A DNA stretch of 64,000 bases from TWA4 sp034086685 (GTDB taxonomy: Bacteria > Bacillota > Clostridia > Lachnospirales > Lachnospiraceae), in contig JAXDZY010000124.1 in assembly GCA_034086685.1 (NCBI GenBank), forward strand, positions 11,814 through 75,813, read 5' to 3'. Position numbers and translations under genes: made by a program. The notes under the pieces were generated by a model that was not told the DNA's origin, did not search any database, and worked only from the letters and a program-made list of their open reading frames with translations. Positions 43,630 through 52,959 of the stretch are shown one piece after another. Each line of letters opens with the position of its first letter. Position 1 is the first letter of the stretch.

Positions 43630-44400
43630 TTAAATTACAAGAACCGACACCAGCACGGCAGATAACGCCATAACCAGCTCGGAAACCTGCGTAAAGAATC
43701 CGCACAGATCCCCGGTGATTCCTCCGAAATAATGCATGGACATGTACCGGTAATAGAAAAATACCAGCAACCCCCCTGCCAGAACCGCTGCTCCCGGCAG
43801 CGGATTGATCCACAGCAGAAGACCGGCACAAATCAGTGCAGAAACGATCATGGTAACCTGTACGGTCTTTTTCTGCGCCGGATTGGCAAATGCCACGGCA
43901 AGTCCTGTATTTCTCGCCTTTTTAAATGTCACCACTGAATATCCGCTCAGACTTCTTGAAAGAACAAAGCTTACACAGATTACCCCGATGGACCTGCCAT
44001 CCACCTGAGACATTACACCAAAATACAGAATAAAATATACAAATCCGGTAATTATGGCAAACGCTCCCGAATTGGAATCTTTGAGGATTTCCAGTCTGCG
44101 CTCCATGGTCTGCCAGGAACTGAGGGCATCAGCCGTATCCAGCAGTCCATCCAGATGGATTCCTCCGCTGATGATCACAGGAATCACCAGATAAACCGCT
44201 GTCTGAAATGTATTCCCGAAAGGAAGAATTCCGCACAACAGATACCAGCCATACATGACCGCACCGATCACCACTCCCACCAGCGGGAAAAAGCACATGC
44301 TGTACTTCATATTATCATCAGTCCACTCCGCAGGCGGCATGGGAATTCTTGAATACATGGCAAAGGATATTTTGCATCCGTTCCACAACTGTCTGATCAT
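43630..44400 (-). CDS. cobS: Adenosylcobinamide-GDP ribazoletransferase
   Basis: A 256-residue membrane enzyme that joins adenosylcobinamide-GDP to alpha-ribazole. The family start FAMYSRIPMP, IISGGIHLDGLLDTADAL (metal-binding aspartates) and the C-terminal MHYFGGITGDLCGFFTQVSEL are clear, with several hydrophobic helices. Its ATG overlaps the cobU stop (ATGA). Confidence 0.95.
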   Translation of the reverse strand: MIRQLWNGCKISFAMYSRIPMPPAEWTDDNMKYSMCFFPLVGVVIGAVMYGWYLLCGILPFGNTFQTAVYLVIPVIISGGIHLDGLLDTADALSSWQTMERRLEILKDSNSGAFAIITGFVYFILYFGVMSQVDGRSIGVICVSFVLSRSLSGYSVVTFKKARNTGLAVAFANPAQKKTVQVTMIVSALICAGLLLWINPLPGAAVLAGGLLVFFYYRYMSMHYFGGITGDLCGFFTQVSELVMALSAVLVSVLVI

Positions 44401-44939
44401 ACAGGTACCTCCCCTTTATGAATCAGCGGAATACCGTATACGACTTCTGCCACCAGATCTGCCTTCCCGGCAATATACTGATTGATTTTCCCCAGATACT
44501 GCTGATAACGGACTGTCTCCGGATCATAATCCATACCATCGGAAAATATTTCGTTGGAAACCACAACCACATGATCTGCCTGGCCGCAAAGGGAATCGAA
44601 TCCTCTGCAGACTGCCTCCACGGTCCTGCTGCCGGCACCATTTTCCTGATACATCTCATTGGCTGTCAGATTTGACATGCATTCCAGCAGTACAGTCGTA
44701 TGCAATTCATCCAGCTTTACATTTTCCAGACCTGTAAAACATTCCACTGTATTGAAATTTTTATTTTTCCGAAGCTCCCGGTGGCGCTCGATTTTCCGAA
44801 AAGCTTCCTCATCGAAAGGATACATGGTGGCAATATACACCATGGGGATTTCTTTTTTTTCCTGCTGCAGTTTCACACAAAGCGCCTCCGCATAGGCAGA
44901 TTTACCGCTTCCGCTGCCGCCTGTTATCAATGCGAGCAT
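44397..44939 (-). CDS. cobU: Adenosylcobinamide kinase/adenosylcobinamide-phosphate guanylyltransferase
   Basis: A 180-residue enzyme that phosphorylates adenosylcobinamide and transfers GMP. LALITGGSGSGKSAYAEALC is the P-loop; IATMYPFDEE, LLECMSNLTANEMY and VVVSNEIFSDGM follow. The start overlaps cobT by 13 nt with a GAGG site. The intact P-loop distinguishes it from the second CobU-like gene. Confidence 0.94.
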   Translation of the reverse strand: MLALITGGSGSGKSAYAEALCVKLQQEKKEIPMVYIATMYPFDEEAFRKIERHRELRKNKNFNTVECFTGLENVKLDELHTTVLLECMSNLTANEMYQENGAGSRTVEAVCRGFDSLCGQADHVVVVSNEIFSDGMDYDPETVRYQQYLGKINQYIAGKADLVAEVVYGIPLIHKGEVPV

Positions 44940-46030
44940 CCCTTTTCCTCCTTATTATCGGACTGATGATCATTTTCATCATATGGTTCATAAACCATGA
45001 TGTCCACATCATTAAATGTGCTCATCCGATGATAAACTCCCAGTGCCAGATCCAGTACGGGCATCAGAGCCACGGCTCCTGTGCCCTCCCCAAGATGCAT
45101 GCCGCAGGTAAGGCAGGGTTTCATGCCCAGAGCATCCAGCAAAAGCTTCCCTGCGGGTTCTTTTGACAGATGGGATGCAAAAATATAATCTCCTGCCGCA
45201 GGTGCCAGTCTGCAGGCCAGCAGTGCCGCCACACAGGAAATAACCCCGTCTGCCACCACCGGAATCCGCATGGCCGCTGCTCCCAGATAAAGTCCTGCCA
45301 TACCGCCGATTTCAAAACCTCCCACCTTGCTGAGAACATCCAGAGGATCATTTTTATCAAAGGTGTAGGAAGCCAGAATCTTCTCCAGAACTTTCGTCTT
45401 ATGGGCCAGGCCTTCCGCTTTCAGCCCGGAACCGCGTCCCGTCACGCTTGCCACCGGCACATCCAGAAATACGGAAGCCATGGCAGAGCTGGGAGTAGTG
45501 TTGCCCACACCCATTTCTCCCACACAGATGATCTGATATCCTTTTTCCTTCAGCATTTCCACCATTTCAATGCCCACTTCAATGGATCTTACCGCCTGTT
45601 CCCTGGTCATGGCAGGTTCTTTGGCCATATTTTTTGTTCCGTAGGCAATTTTCCGGTTGATTACCTGAGGAATAAGATCTCTGCCCACTCCGATATCAAC
45701 CGGAAACAGATCCACGCCGGCCATCTCTGCCATGACACTGGCACTGCATTCCATCCGCGTAAACCCTTCCGTCATGACGGCGGTGATTTCCACATTGGAC
45801 TGACTGACGCCTTCTTCCAGTACACCATGATCGGCACACATGATCACCAGCGCTTTTTTATCCACATGGATTTCCGGATTTCCCGTAATTCCGGCCATGC
45901 GGATGGTCATGGGTTCAAACTCACCAAATGCATACAGCGGTTTTGCAATACTGTTCCACCTGGCTTCACTTTTTTTCATGGCTCCCTGATCCAAAGGTCC
46001 GATTGCTTTAATTGTTTCATTTAAATTCAT
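44927..46030 (-). CDS. cobT: Nicotinate-nucleotide--dimethylbenzimidazole phosphoribosyltransferase
   Basis: A 367-residue phosphoribosyltransferase that activates the lower-ligand base to alpha-ribazole phosphate. VIMCADHGVLEEGVS, GEMGVGNTTPSSAMASV, GRGSGL and the catalytic Glu in HLGEGTGAVALMP are conserved. The ATG at 46030 follows GAGGAGG; the 17-codon-longer frame is not conserved. It follows cbiA by 93 nt and overlaps cobU. Which base is used cannot be told; no bza genes are seen. Confidence 0.95.
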   Translation of the reverse strand: MNLNETIKAIGPLDQGAMKKSEARWNSIAKPLYAFGEFEPMTIRMAGITGNPEIHVDKKALVIMCADHGVLEEGVSQSNVEITAVMTEGFTRMECSASVMAEMAGVDLFPVDIGVGRDLIPQVINRKIAYGTKNMAKEPAMTREQAVRSIEVGIEMVEMLKEKGYQIICVGEMGVGNTTPSSAMASVFLDVPVASVTGRGSGLKAEGLAHKTKVLEKILASYTFDKNDPLDVLSKVGGFEIGGMAGLYLGAAAMRIPVVADGVISCVAALLACRLAPAAGDYIFASHLSKEPAGKLLLDALGMKPCLTCGMHLGEGTGAVALMPVLDLALGVYHRMSTFNDVDIMVYEPYDENDHQSDNKEEKGCSH

Positions 46031-46123
46031 AAATTTGCCTCCTCTTATGGGTCTGTCGTTTTTCTTCATGTGCTTGCGCACCTTCTGTTCCCTGAAAAAA
46101 CCGATTACAGACTTTGCTTTGAA

Positions 46124-47497
46124 TCAGCAAATACGATTTCCAAATTCACCGCAGCGTTTCAGAAATTCTGCCGCTGCCTCCGGATTGGAATAGTAATATA
46201 AATGCGGAAATCCTGCCTGAAGATTATCTGTACACTGAATACAGTCCCATCCTCTTTTTCCTGCAGGCTTTTCTGCATGAAAACCGTTACCGCAGGCTGT
46301 ACTGTCAAAATAATGAAATTCATGAGCCTGAAACTGTGTTCCTTCCGGCCCGCACAGACACGGTTTACCGGCTGTCACCGTAACATAACCGAACCGTTTC
46401 AAACGGGGTGTGCGAAACACTTCCCCATCAATGACACCTGCCATTTCATACATGGTATTTTCCATGTCTTCCATACGGTTGTGCAGATACATGAATCCGC
46501 CGCATTCCGCCAGACACGGCATCCCTCTGTCAATGGCCTCCTTTACGGAACGCAGCATGGTTTTGTTTTCACTCAGCTGTTTTGCAAACAACTCCGGATA
46601 TCCGCCCCCCAGCAGCAGACCGTTAATTCCTTCCGGCAGACGCTCCTGATGAATCGGTGAGAATTCCACAAGACGGGCTCCCAGCTCCTGCAGCAGTTCC
46701 AGGTTGTCTTTATAATAGAAACAGAAGGCTTCATCCATGGCCACACCGATGCGGGGCTCTGATTCAAATGCAATCTGCGGCAGCCGGGGAAGCGTATAAT
46801 CCGGATCAGGAGCTGTCCCCGCCAGTTCCAGAAGCCCATCCAGTTCCAGTGTATCTTCCAGCACATCTGCCAGCCCGTTCAGCTTCCGTTCCAGTTCTTC
46901 CACTTCATGCGGAAGTATCAGCCCAAGATGCCGGCTTTCAATCACAAAATCCCTGATTACAGGCACATAGCCATACACATGAATACCGGTCAGAGTTTCT
47001 ACCTGTTCCTTGATCCTGGGGTAAAGCATGGGAGACATCTGATTAAGAATCACACCTTTAATCTGAGATTCAGGCACAAATTCTGCAAAGCCCTTCACCA
47101 GCGCTGCCACCGACATGCTCATCCCTTTTGTATTAACAATCAGCACAGCCGGTGTTTTGGTTACTCTGGCCAGATCATAGGCACCAGCCTGAAAAGTGGT
47201 TCCGCCGACTCCGTCATAATATCCCATGACTCCTTCCATGACAGAAATATCCATTCCCCGGGCTTCCTTTGCAAACAAATATCGTGTATTGTTCTCCCCT
47301 GCAAAAAAAGTATCAAGATTTTTGGAACGGGTACCGATTACTCTGGCATGAAACATGGGATCGATGTAATCCGGTCCGCATTTAAAAGAAGCTGTTTTCA
47401 ATCCCCTATTGACAAAAGCCTGCAGAATCCCGCAGGTAATCATGGTTTTGCCGCTTCCGCTGGAAACGGCACCCAACAAAATTCTGGGATAGCTCAT
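46124..47497 (-). CDS. cbiA: Cobyrinate a,c-diamide synthase
   Basis: A 457-residue glutamine amidotransferase that amidates the a and c side chains. GAVSSGSGKTMITCGILQAF (residues 9-28) is the P-loop; VMEGVMGYYDGVGG follows. The glutaminase domain has LLLGGGYPELFAKQL and MPCLAECGGFMYLHNRM with the nucleophile cysteine, and AHEFHYFDS near the end. It overlaps the CobK/CbiE/CbiT stop (ATGA). Confidence 0.96.
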   Translation of the reverse strand: MSYPRILLGAVSSGSGKTMITCGILQAFVNRGLKTASFKCGPDYIDPMFHARVIGTRSKNLDTFFAGENNTRYLFAKEARGMDISVMEGVMGYYDGVGGTTFQAGAYDLARVTKTPAVLIVNTKGMSMSVAALVKGFAEFVPESQIKGVILNQMSPMLYPRIKEQVETLTGIHVYGYVPVIRDFVIESRHLGLILPHEVEELERKLNGLADVLEDTLELDGLLELAGTAPDPDYTLPRLPQIAFESEPRIGVAMDEAFCFYYKDNLELLQELGARLVEFSPIHQERLPEGINGLLLGGGYPELFAKQLSENKTMLRSVKEAIDRGMPCLAECGGFMYLHNRMEDMENTMYEMAGVIDGEVFRTPRLKRFGYVTVTAGKPCLCGPEGTQFQAHEFHYFDSTACGNGFHAEKPAGKRGWDCIQCTDNLQAGFPHLYYYSNPEAAAEFLKRCGEFGNRIC

Positions 47498-49596
47498 TCT
47501 CTCTCCTCCCCGGCCGCATTTCCCGTGCAGGAAATGATATAGATCGGATTCATACCGGTCATCATATGGTATCTCCCCAGTTCCCTGGACCGTGCAGTGC
47601 TTACATGAATGATGTCCACATCCTTAACCGGAAGAGTTTTCATACAATCAAGGGTTTCCGATATGGATTCCAGAGCGATACAGTTGATCACCACACGGAT
47701 CCCGGGATTTTTTCGAAGCAGCAGTTCCAGAATCTCTTTCATATTGCCTGATGATCCTCCGATAAATGCGTGGGTCGGCACAGGCAGATTCTCCAGTGCT
47801 TCCGGAGCCGGACCTGAAACAACTTCTATGTTGGCTGCATGGAATTTCCGTTTGTTTTCTTCAATCAAGGCACAGGCTTCTTCTTTTTTTTCTATGGCAT
47901 ATACATATCCATCCGGTGCCTGAAGTGCCGCTTCGATGGAAACAGAACCGGTACCGGCGCCGACATCATACATGACAGAATCCTGATAAAGACTCAGCTT
48001 TGAAAGAGAAATGCTGCGTACCTCACTTTTGGTCATGGGAACCCTGGCACGGATAAACTCTTCATCCTCGATTCCGTGAGTGACCGGTCTCTGTCCCGCT
48101 TCAGGATTCTCTACCAGGATCACACACAGGCCGCCCAGAGGTTTTCCTGCCAGGCTTTCTGCAGTTCCTGTTATGATCTGTTCGTCCGGATAGGACAGTC
48201 TTGTTCCCACGGATACTTTCACATGCCCCAGACCATATTCCGTCAGCAGACTGCAGGCTTCACCGACCGCTTCTTTTCCGCCGATCAGAGAAAATACTTT
48301 TTTATGGCCGGCCACTGCTGCCACCAGATTCCCGCTTTTTCCATGAAGACTCATGAGCTTCACGTCTTCCCAGGAAGTTTTCAGCCTGCCGCAGAAATAA
48401 ACCACCGAGGAAATACCACTTCTGGTCTTTACCAGATATTCCGGCTCCAGACGGTCAATCAGCTTTTTGGCCCCGCTGTAAAAACCAATATCTCCCGACA
48501 GCAGAATCACTGCCTTTTCATATTCCGGATGTTCATCCAGATAATTTTTTAATTCCTCGTCTTTATAAGCAGCAAAGGAAGGTTTATTCAGATGCGAACA
48601 ACACTCCAGCATCCGCGAAGCCCCCAGGAGCACATCTGCTTCTTCACAATCCTGCATGGCTTCAATGGTCATATTGGAGGCACTTCCCATACCGATTCCA
48701 ATCAGTGTCACCTGACGTTTGTGCTCAGACAGAGCTTTCTGCCGCTGAACATCTTTTTTCGGGAAGATACTCTCTGCCGCTGCAGAGGCGCCCTCAATCT
48801 GTCCTGCATCTGCATCGTTCCTGTCTGCCTCCAGTCCAAAACGCTCTGCCAGAAGTGCACGAACCTGCCGGCCGGACAAACCTTTTTCCACAACGGGCCG
48901 CCCGATGACCAGTACTTTTGCACCGGCTGCCCGGGCTGCATCCACCTTATCCCCAAAGCCGCCTGCTTTTCCCGATTCCTTTGTGACCAGCCATACAGCC
49001 TGGGTCTGTTTTAACATGGCTGTATTCATATCCCTGGAAAACGGTCCCTGCATGCAGATCAGATTTTTCTGCTGATATCCCAGCTCCAGACATTTTTCAA
49101 CTGCCCCGGGAGCAGGAAGAAAACGAAGATAGAGCCGCTTTGCAAAATCCGGAATCACCGTATATTCTGCCAGCTCCTTGCTTCCGGTGGTGACAAGTAC
49201 CCTGCCCTCGGTTTTCTTCAGATACTCTGCTGCTTCTTTCACGGAAGCGACCGTCACAAAATCATTTCCGGACAATCGATCTTCCTCTGACTCCCTCAGA
49301 AGGCGGATATATTCTTTATCCGTCTTTTCGCAGGCACTGCGGATATTGGCGGAAACCTCTGCAGCATAGGGATGCGTTGCATCCACCACCAGTTCACAGC
49401 CATCCGCCTGCATGAGACTGATCATCTCCGTTTCATTCAGCCGTCTGCTGTTGATATGAAGAAAATCTGACTCCTCCATAAGCGAAGCGCCATATTCCGT
49501 CGCAACGCTGGCCAGCACAGGAACTCCCGACGCAGCCAGATATTCTGCAGTGGATCTTCCTTCAATCGTACCTGCAAAAATCAGTACTTTATACAT
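47494..49596 (-). CDS. CobK/CbiJ-CbiE-CbiT fusion (precorrin-6A reductase, C5,15-methyltransferase, C12 decarboxylase)
   Basis: A 700-residue trifunctional protein. Residues 1-255 are the reductase CobK/CbiJ (VLIFAGTIEGRSTAEYL, VVDATHPYAAEVSANI, VTTGSKELAEY). An Ala/Asp-rich linker runs to about 290. Residues 295-490 are CbiE (VTLIGIGMGSASNMT, VILLSGDIGFYSGAKKL). Residues 510-700 are CbiT (VPMTKSEVRSISLSKL, DVGAGTGSVSIEAAL, AFIGGSSGNMKEIL). CbiE-CbiT fusions are known as CobL; the added CobK domain links three consecutive ring-modification steps on one chain. It overlaps cbiH by 8 nt and cbiA by 4 nt. Confidence 0.95.
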   Translation of the reverse strand: MYKVLIFAGTIEGRSTAEYLAASGVPVLASVATEYGASLMEESDFLHINSRRLNETEMISLMQADGCELVVDATHPYAAEVSANIRSACEKTDKEYIRLLRESEEDRLSGNDFVTVASVKEAAEYLKKTEGRVLVTTGSKELAEYTVIPDFAKRLYLRFLPAPGAVEKCLELGYQQKNLICMQGPFSRDMNTAMLKQTQAVWLVTKESGKAGGFGDKVDAARAAGAKVLVIGRPVVEKGLSGRQVRALLAERFGLEADRNDADAGQIEGASAAAESIFPKKDVQRQKALSEHKRQVTLIGIGMGSASNMTIEAMQDCEEADVLLGASRMLECCSHLNKPSFAAYKDEELKNYLDEHPEYEKAVILLSGDIGFYSGAKKLIDRLEPEYLVKTRSGISSVVYFCGRLKTSWEDVKLMSLHGKSGNLVAAVAGHKKVFSLIGGKEAVGEACSLLTEYGLGHVKVSVGTRLSYPDEQIITGTAESLAGKPLGGLCVILVENPEAGQRPVTHGIEDEEFIRARVPMTKSEVRSISLSKLSLYQDSVMYDVGAGTGSVSIEAALQAPDGYVYAIEKKEEACALIEENKRKFHAANIEVVSGPAPEALENLPVPTHAFIGGSSGNMKEILELLLRKNPGIRVVINCIALESISETLDCMKTLPVKDVDIIHVSTARSRELGRYHMMTGMNPIYIISCTGNAAGEERE

Positions 49597-50329
49597 TTTT
49601 ATACCCTCTCGGCGTTACCATTTTGCCGTCAACATTCTTTGTCTGAGAATTTCCGATAAATACGGTTGTAAACATATCCACCTGCGTATCGCGCAGTTCT
49701 TTTAATGTCATAACCGTTCCCTTCTGCCCTTCCCTGCCGATATTTACAACAGTACCGCAGACGGTATCGGGAGATTTGAACTGCATCATCAGATCACATG
49801 CTTTCTGCAGATAATCATGACGTTTCTTACTGGAAGGATTGTACAGAACAATGCTCAGATCTGCCTCTGCAGCATTCAGAAGACGTTTTTCAATCTTTTC
49901 CCAGGGAGTAAGAAGATCACTGAGGCTGATGACACAGAAATCATGAATCAGGGGAGCTCCCAGCACACCTGCACCGCCAATGGCTGCCGTTACACCGCAT
50001 ACCACTTCGATTTCCACTTCGGGATAACGTGTGCCGATTTCATACATCAGACCGCTCATACCGTACACACCTGCATCGCCGCTGCAGATCATGGCAACTG
50101 TCTTACCTTTCATGGCTTCCTCAAAAGCCAGAATACAGCGATCCACTTCCTTTTTCATGGGAGTTGTAAGAAATTCCTTTCCGGGAAAATATTCTTCCAC
50201 AAGTTTTACATAGACCGTATATCCGATAATCGTATCACAGCTTTTCAGCACATTGGCCGCTTTGATGGTCATCTGCTCATATTCTCCGGGACCAATGCCC
50301 ACAACATATATTTTATTCAAATTCAACAC
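49589..50329 (-). CDS. cbiH: Cobalt-precorrin-3 C17-methyltransferase
   Basis: A 246-residue SAM methyltransferase of the tetrapyrrole class that drives ring contraction. YVVGIGPGEYEQMTIKAA (SAM site), TIIGYTVYVKL, AMICSGDAGVYGMSGL, ITAAIGGAGVLGAPL-like and FTTVFIGNSQTK are conserved. The start codon is GTG at 50329, overlapping cbiG by 17 nt; a slightly later start is possible. It pairs functionally with CbiG. Confidence 0.94.
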   Translation of the reverse strand: MLNLNKIYVVGIGPGEYEQMTIKAANVLKSCDTIIGYTVYVKLVEEYFPGKEFLTTPMKKEVDRCILAFEEAMKGKTVAMICSGDAGVYGMSGLMYEIGTRYPEVEIEVVCGVTAAIGGAGVLGAPLIHDFCVISLSDLLTPWEKIEKRLLNAAEADLSIVLYNPSSKKRHDYLQKACDLMMQFKSPDTVCGTVVNIGREGQKGTVMTLKELRDTQVDMFTTVFIGNSQTKNVDGKMVTPRGYKNV

Positions 50330-51443
50330 TCCAATCTTCCATGGCGATGGCTACGGTCACACCGCTGCCCGCCGTTTTTTTTCGAATCATCCGGTAACTG
50401 CCCTTCTGATTCCGCTCTCCCGCATGGAGGCGCCGCCGGAAACAGTCAAGCGCCGCCGCCCGCTCACACACATTATCCACACCGGTTACACTGCCTACAA
50501 AACGTGACGGTGTAAATGTCCCTTCCACAGCCTTCAGCTCCTCAGCCGAATAAACTGCAAAGGGCAGTTCATGGCTGCTGCAGAACTGCTGCAGCCCCAT
50601 TTCATCTTTTTTCAGATCAATGCTGGCCACTCCCGCAACCGCGCACCAGTCCAGCTGGCACTCCTTCATGACCTGACTGACCTTTTCATCAATGATTTCC
50701 CGGAGAGTACCCTTTTTACATCCGATTCCAAGGTGCACATTTTTCGGAATCAGGCGCAGTGTACGGTCAAACGGTACCGCCTGTCTGTTCTCAGCACTGT
50801 GCACTGTTACAGACACCCCGATTTCCGCTTTTGTTTCCCGGCTGTTTATGACTGTTTCTCCTGAAGCATCATTCCATTGCTGAAGAACCCGCGGAACCGC
50901 ATCACTCACCGGAAGTTCACTGATAAAACCAACTGTTTTTCTGTCAATCAGATCCGCTGCGATTTTCTTGGCCAGCTGCATATCTGCAATCTGAAGCTGA
51001 TTGCGGGCGGCAAATACATCCACCGCAAACGTATGATTCACATCTGTTCCCGTGGTGATCACAGGAATGGCTCCCAGAAATTCAGCCACCTGCAAAGTCA
51101 TTTCATTGGCTCCGCCAATATGTCCTGAAAGCAGGGATATTACAAAATTCCCCTGCTCATCGATGACCAGCACAGCCGGGTCTGTTTTTTTATCGGCCAC
51201 CCAGGGCGCAATGCCCCGCACAGCAATTCCTGCAGCTCCAATAAAAATCAGTACATCCGAACAATGAAACCGCTCCCGGCACCAGTCCCTGAAGCTTCCC
51301 TGAAGAGGCGCAACTTTGGCATCACGGGCATATCTGGCAAATGCCTGACAGTCACACGCATATCCCTGTTCCAGAAACCACTGCTGCAGACGATGATTGA
51401 TCCTGCTCCCGTTGGCAGTAAAACTGATACAGGATATTTTCAT
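50313..51443 (-). CDS. cbiG: Cobalt-precorrin-5A hydrolase
   Basis: A 376-residue protein that opens the delta-lactone and releases acetaldehyde in the anaerobic route. N-terminal ISFTANGS and LLSGHIGGANEMTLQVAEFL, central GTDVNHTFAVDVFAAR and the C-terminal HLGIGCKKGTLREII, SIDLKKDEMGLQQF and GVDNVCERAAAL blocks are family features. It shares the TAATG junction with cbiF. Presence of CbiG supports the oxygen-independent pathway. Confidence 0.93.
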   Translation of the reverse strand: MKISCISFTANGSRINHRLQQWFLEQGYACDCQAFARYARDAKVAPLQGSFRDWCRERFHCSDVLIFIGAAGIAVRGIAPWVADKKTDPAVLVIDEQGNFVISLLSGHIGGANEMTLQVAEFLGAIPVITTGTDVNHTFAVDVFAARNQLQIADMQLAKKIAADLIDRKTVGFISELPVSDAVPRVLQQWNDASGETVINSRETKAEIGVSVTVHSAENRQAVPFDRTLRLIPKNVHLGIGCKKGTLREIIDEKVSQVMKECQLDWCAVAGVASIDLKKDEMGLQQFCSSHELPFAVYSAEELKAVEGTFTPSRFVGSVTGVDNVCERAAALDCFRRRLHAGERNQKGSYRMIRKKTAGSGVTVAIAMEDWSVEFE

Positions 51444-52201
51444 TATTTACTCGCCTGTCTGAACTCTGTTGTAAAAGCAGGATTGTACAGCTCGGAACGA
51501 CTGTAATGGCTGTGGGAAACCACATCACCGATGATCATAAGAGCTGTCTTTGTAATATTATTTTCACGGGCTGACTCTGCCAGAGTACCTACTGTGCAGA
51601 CAACCGTTTTTTCATCTTCCCATGTTGCCTTATAAACGATAGCTGCCGGTGTGTCTGCCGTATAACCGCCTGCAATCAGACGCTCAGACAGCTTATCCAG
51701 CATACTGGTGCTCAGGAAAATAACCATGGTGGCCTGGTGGGCCGCAAGTGAGGCAATCTCCTCCTTTTCCGGTACCGGAGTTCTGCCTGCCATGCGGGTA
51801 ATAATAACACTCTGAGATACATCAGGCAGCGTATATTCCAGATTCAGAGCAGAAGCTGCACCGCAGAAAGAACTTACACCGGGAGTAGAATCATATTCGA
51901 TTCCTCTTTTATCCAGTTCATCCATCTGTTCACGGATTGCTCCATACAGGCAGGGATCACCGGTATGTAAACGAACTGTCAGCAGTCCCTGATCTTCTGC
52001 TCTGTACATAACCTCCAGAACCTCTTCCAGAGTCATATAAGCACTGTTGTAAACTTTGCAGTCTTCTTTTTTATACTCCAGCAGCTGAGGGTTCACCAGA
52101 GATCCTGCATAAATAATAACATCCGCTTCCTGAAGCAGTTTCATTCCTCTTACCGTAATAAGATCCGGAGCTCCGGAACCGGCACCTACAAATTTAATCA
52201 T
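51443..52201 (-). CDS. cbiF: Cobalt-precorrin-4 C11-methyltransferase
   Basis: A 252-residue SAM methyltransferase. VGAGSGAPDLITVRGMKLL is the SAM loop, VIIYAGSLVNPQLLEY follows, and VRLHTGDPCLYGAIREQM and TPGVSSFCGAASALN are signature blocks. It overlaps the cbiL end by 8 nt and shares the TAATG junction with cbiG. Confidence 0.95.
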   Translation of the reverse strand: MIKFVGAGSGAPDLITVRGMKLLQEADVIIYAGSLVNPQLLEYKKEDCKVYNSAYMTLEEVLEVMYRAEDQGLLTVRLHTGDPCLYGAIREQMDELDKRGIEYDSTPGVSSFCGAASALNLEYTLPDVSQSVIITRMAGRTPVPEKEEIASLAAHQATMVIFLSTSMLDKLSERLIAGGYTADTPAAIVYKATWEDEKTVVCTVGTLAESARENNITKTALMIIGDVVSHSHYSRSELYNPAFTTEFRQASK

Positions 52202-52886
52202 TATTTTTCTCCTTTACAATTACTAATGAATAATAACCGGCATTTTCATTGATTTCCTCAATGCTGCGATATATTTTTTCACCGGGCATGCCGCAGTTTT
52301 CAATCATCATTCCCTCGCAGCCGGTCTCACGCAGGATTTCCTTGACTTTTCCCATCTTTTTACCTGCCTTCATCAGGACTTTTGTACCCGGAAGCGTAAG
52401 TGCTTCCTCAATCTGATAGGAAGCCGGAATCACATGCAGCGGCTCTGATTTTTCAACAAGCCCCATATTCAGTTTGGCTGCTACTGCACAGAAAGAAGTG
52501 ATTCCGCTGATAATTTCCACATTGTATCCTCTTGCCTGCACCCGTTTATGCACATAAAGATATGTGGAATACACTGTGGGATCTCCCAGTGTGAGAAACG
52601 CCACATTCCGCCCGCTTTCCAGAATCCCGCAGACTGCATCTGCACCTTCGTCATGGCTTTTATCCAGCAGCTCCTTATCCTTTGTCATGGGCATATCCAC
52701 TGTCAGAAATTCTTTTTCATCCAGCCCGGGAATTGCCTGCTTTACAATTTTATAAGCAACTGTATCTTCTTTTACCTTTCCCGGCACTGCAATAACCGGG
52801 CTTTCCTTTATAATACGTATTGCTTTGAGCGTAAGCAGTTCCGGATCACCAGGGCCGATTCCCACTCCATACAATGTACCTTTCAT
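52194..52886 (-). CDS. cbiL: Cobalt-precorrin-2 C20-methyltransferase
   Basis: A 230-residue SAM methyltransferase: LYGVGIGPGDPELLTLKAIR (SAM site), VIAVPGKVKEDT, VAFLTLGDPTVYSTYLYVHK and IISGITSFCAVAAKL. The ATG at 52886 follows AAGGAG by about 9 nt; the frame upstream to 52979 overlaps the end of cbiD and is not conserved. Confidence 0.95.
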   Translation of the reverse strand: MKGTLYGVGIGPGDPELLTLKAIRIIKESPVIAVPGKVKEDTVAYKIVKQAIPGLDEKEFLTVDMPMTKDKELLDKSHDEGADAVCGILESGRNVAFLTLGDPTVYSTYLYVHKRVQARGYNVEIISGITSFCAVAAKLNMGLVEKSEPLHVIPASYQIEEALTLPGTKVLMKAGKKMGKVKEILRETGCEGMMIENCGMPGEKIYRSIEEINENAGYYSLVIVKEKNND

Positions 52887-52959
52887 AATAAAAGTCTCCT
52901 TTTCTGCTGTCATTGTAATATCTTTTTCAATTATCTTTTTTATATGAAATGCTGCTCCG

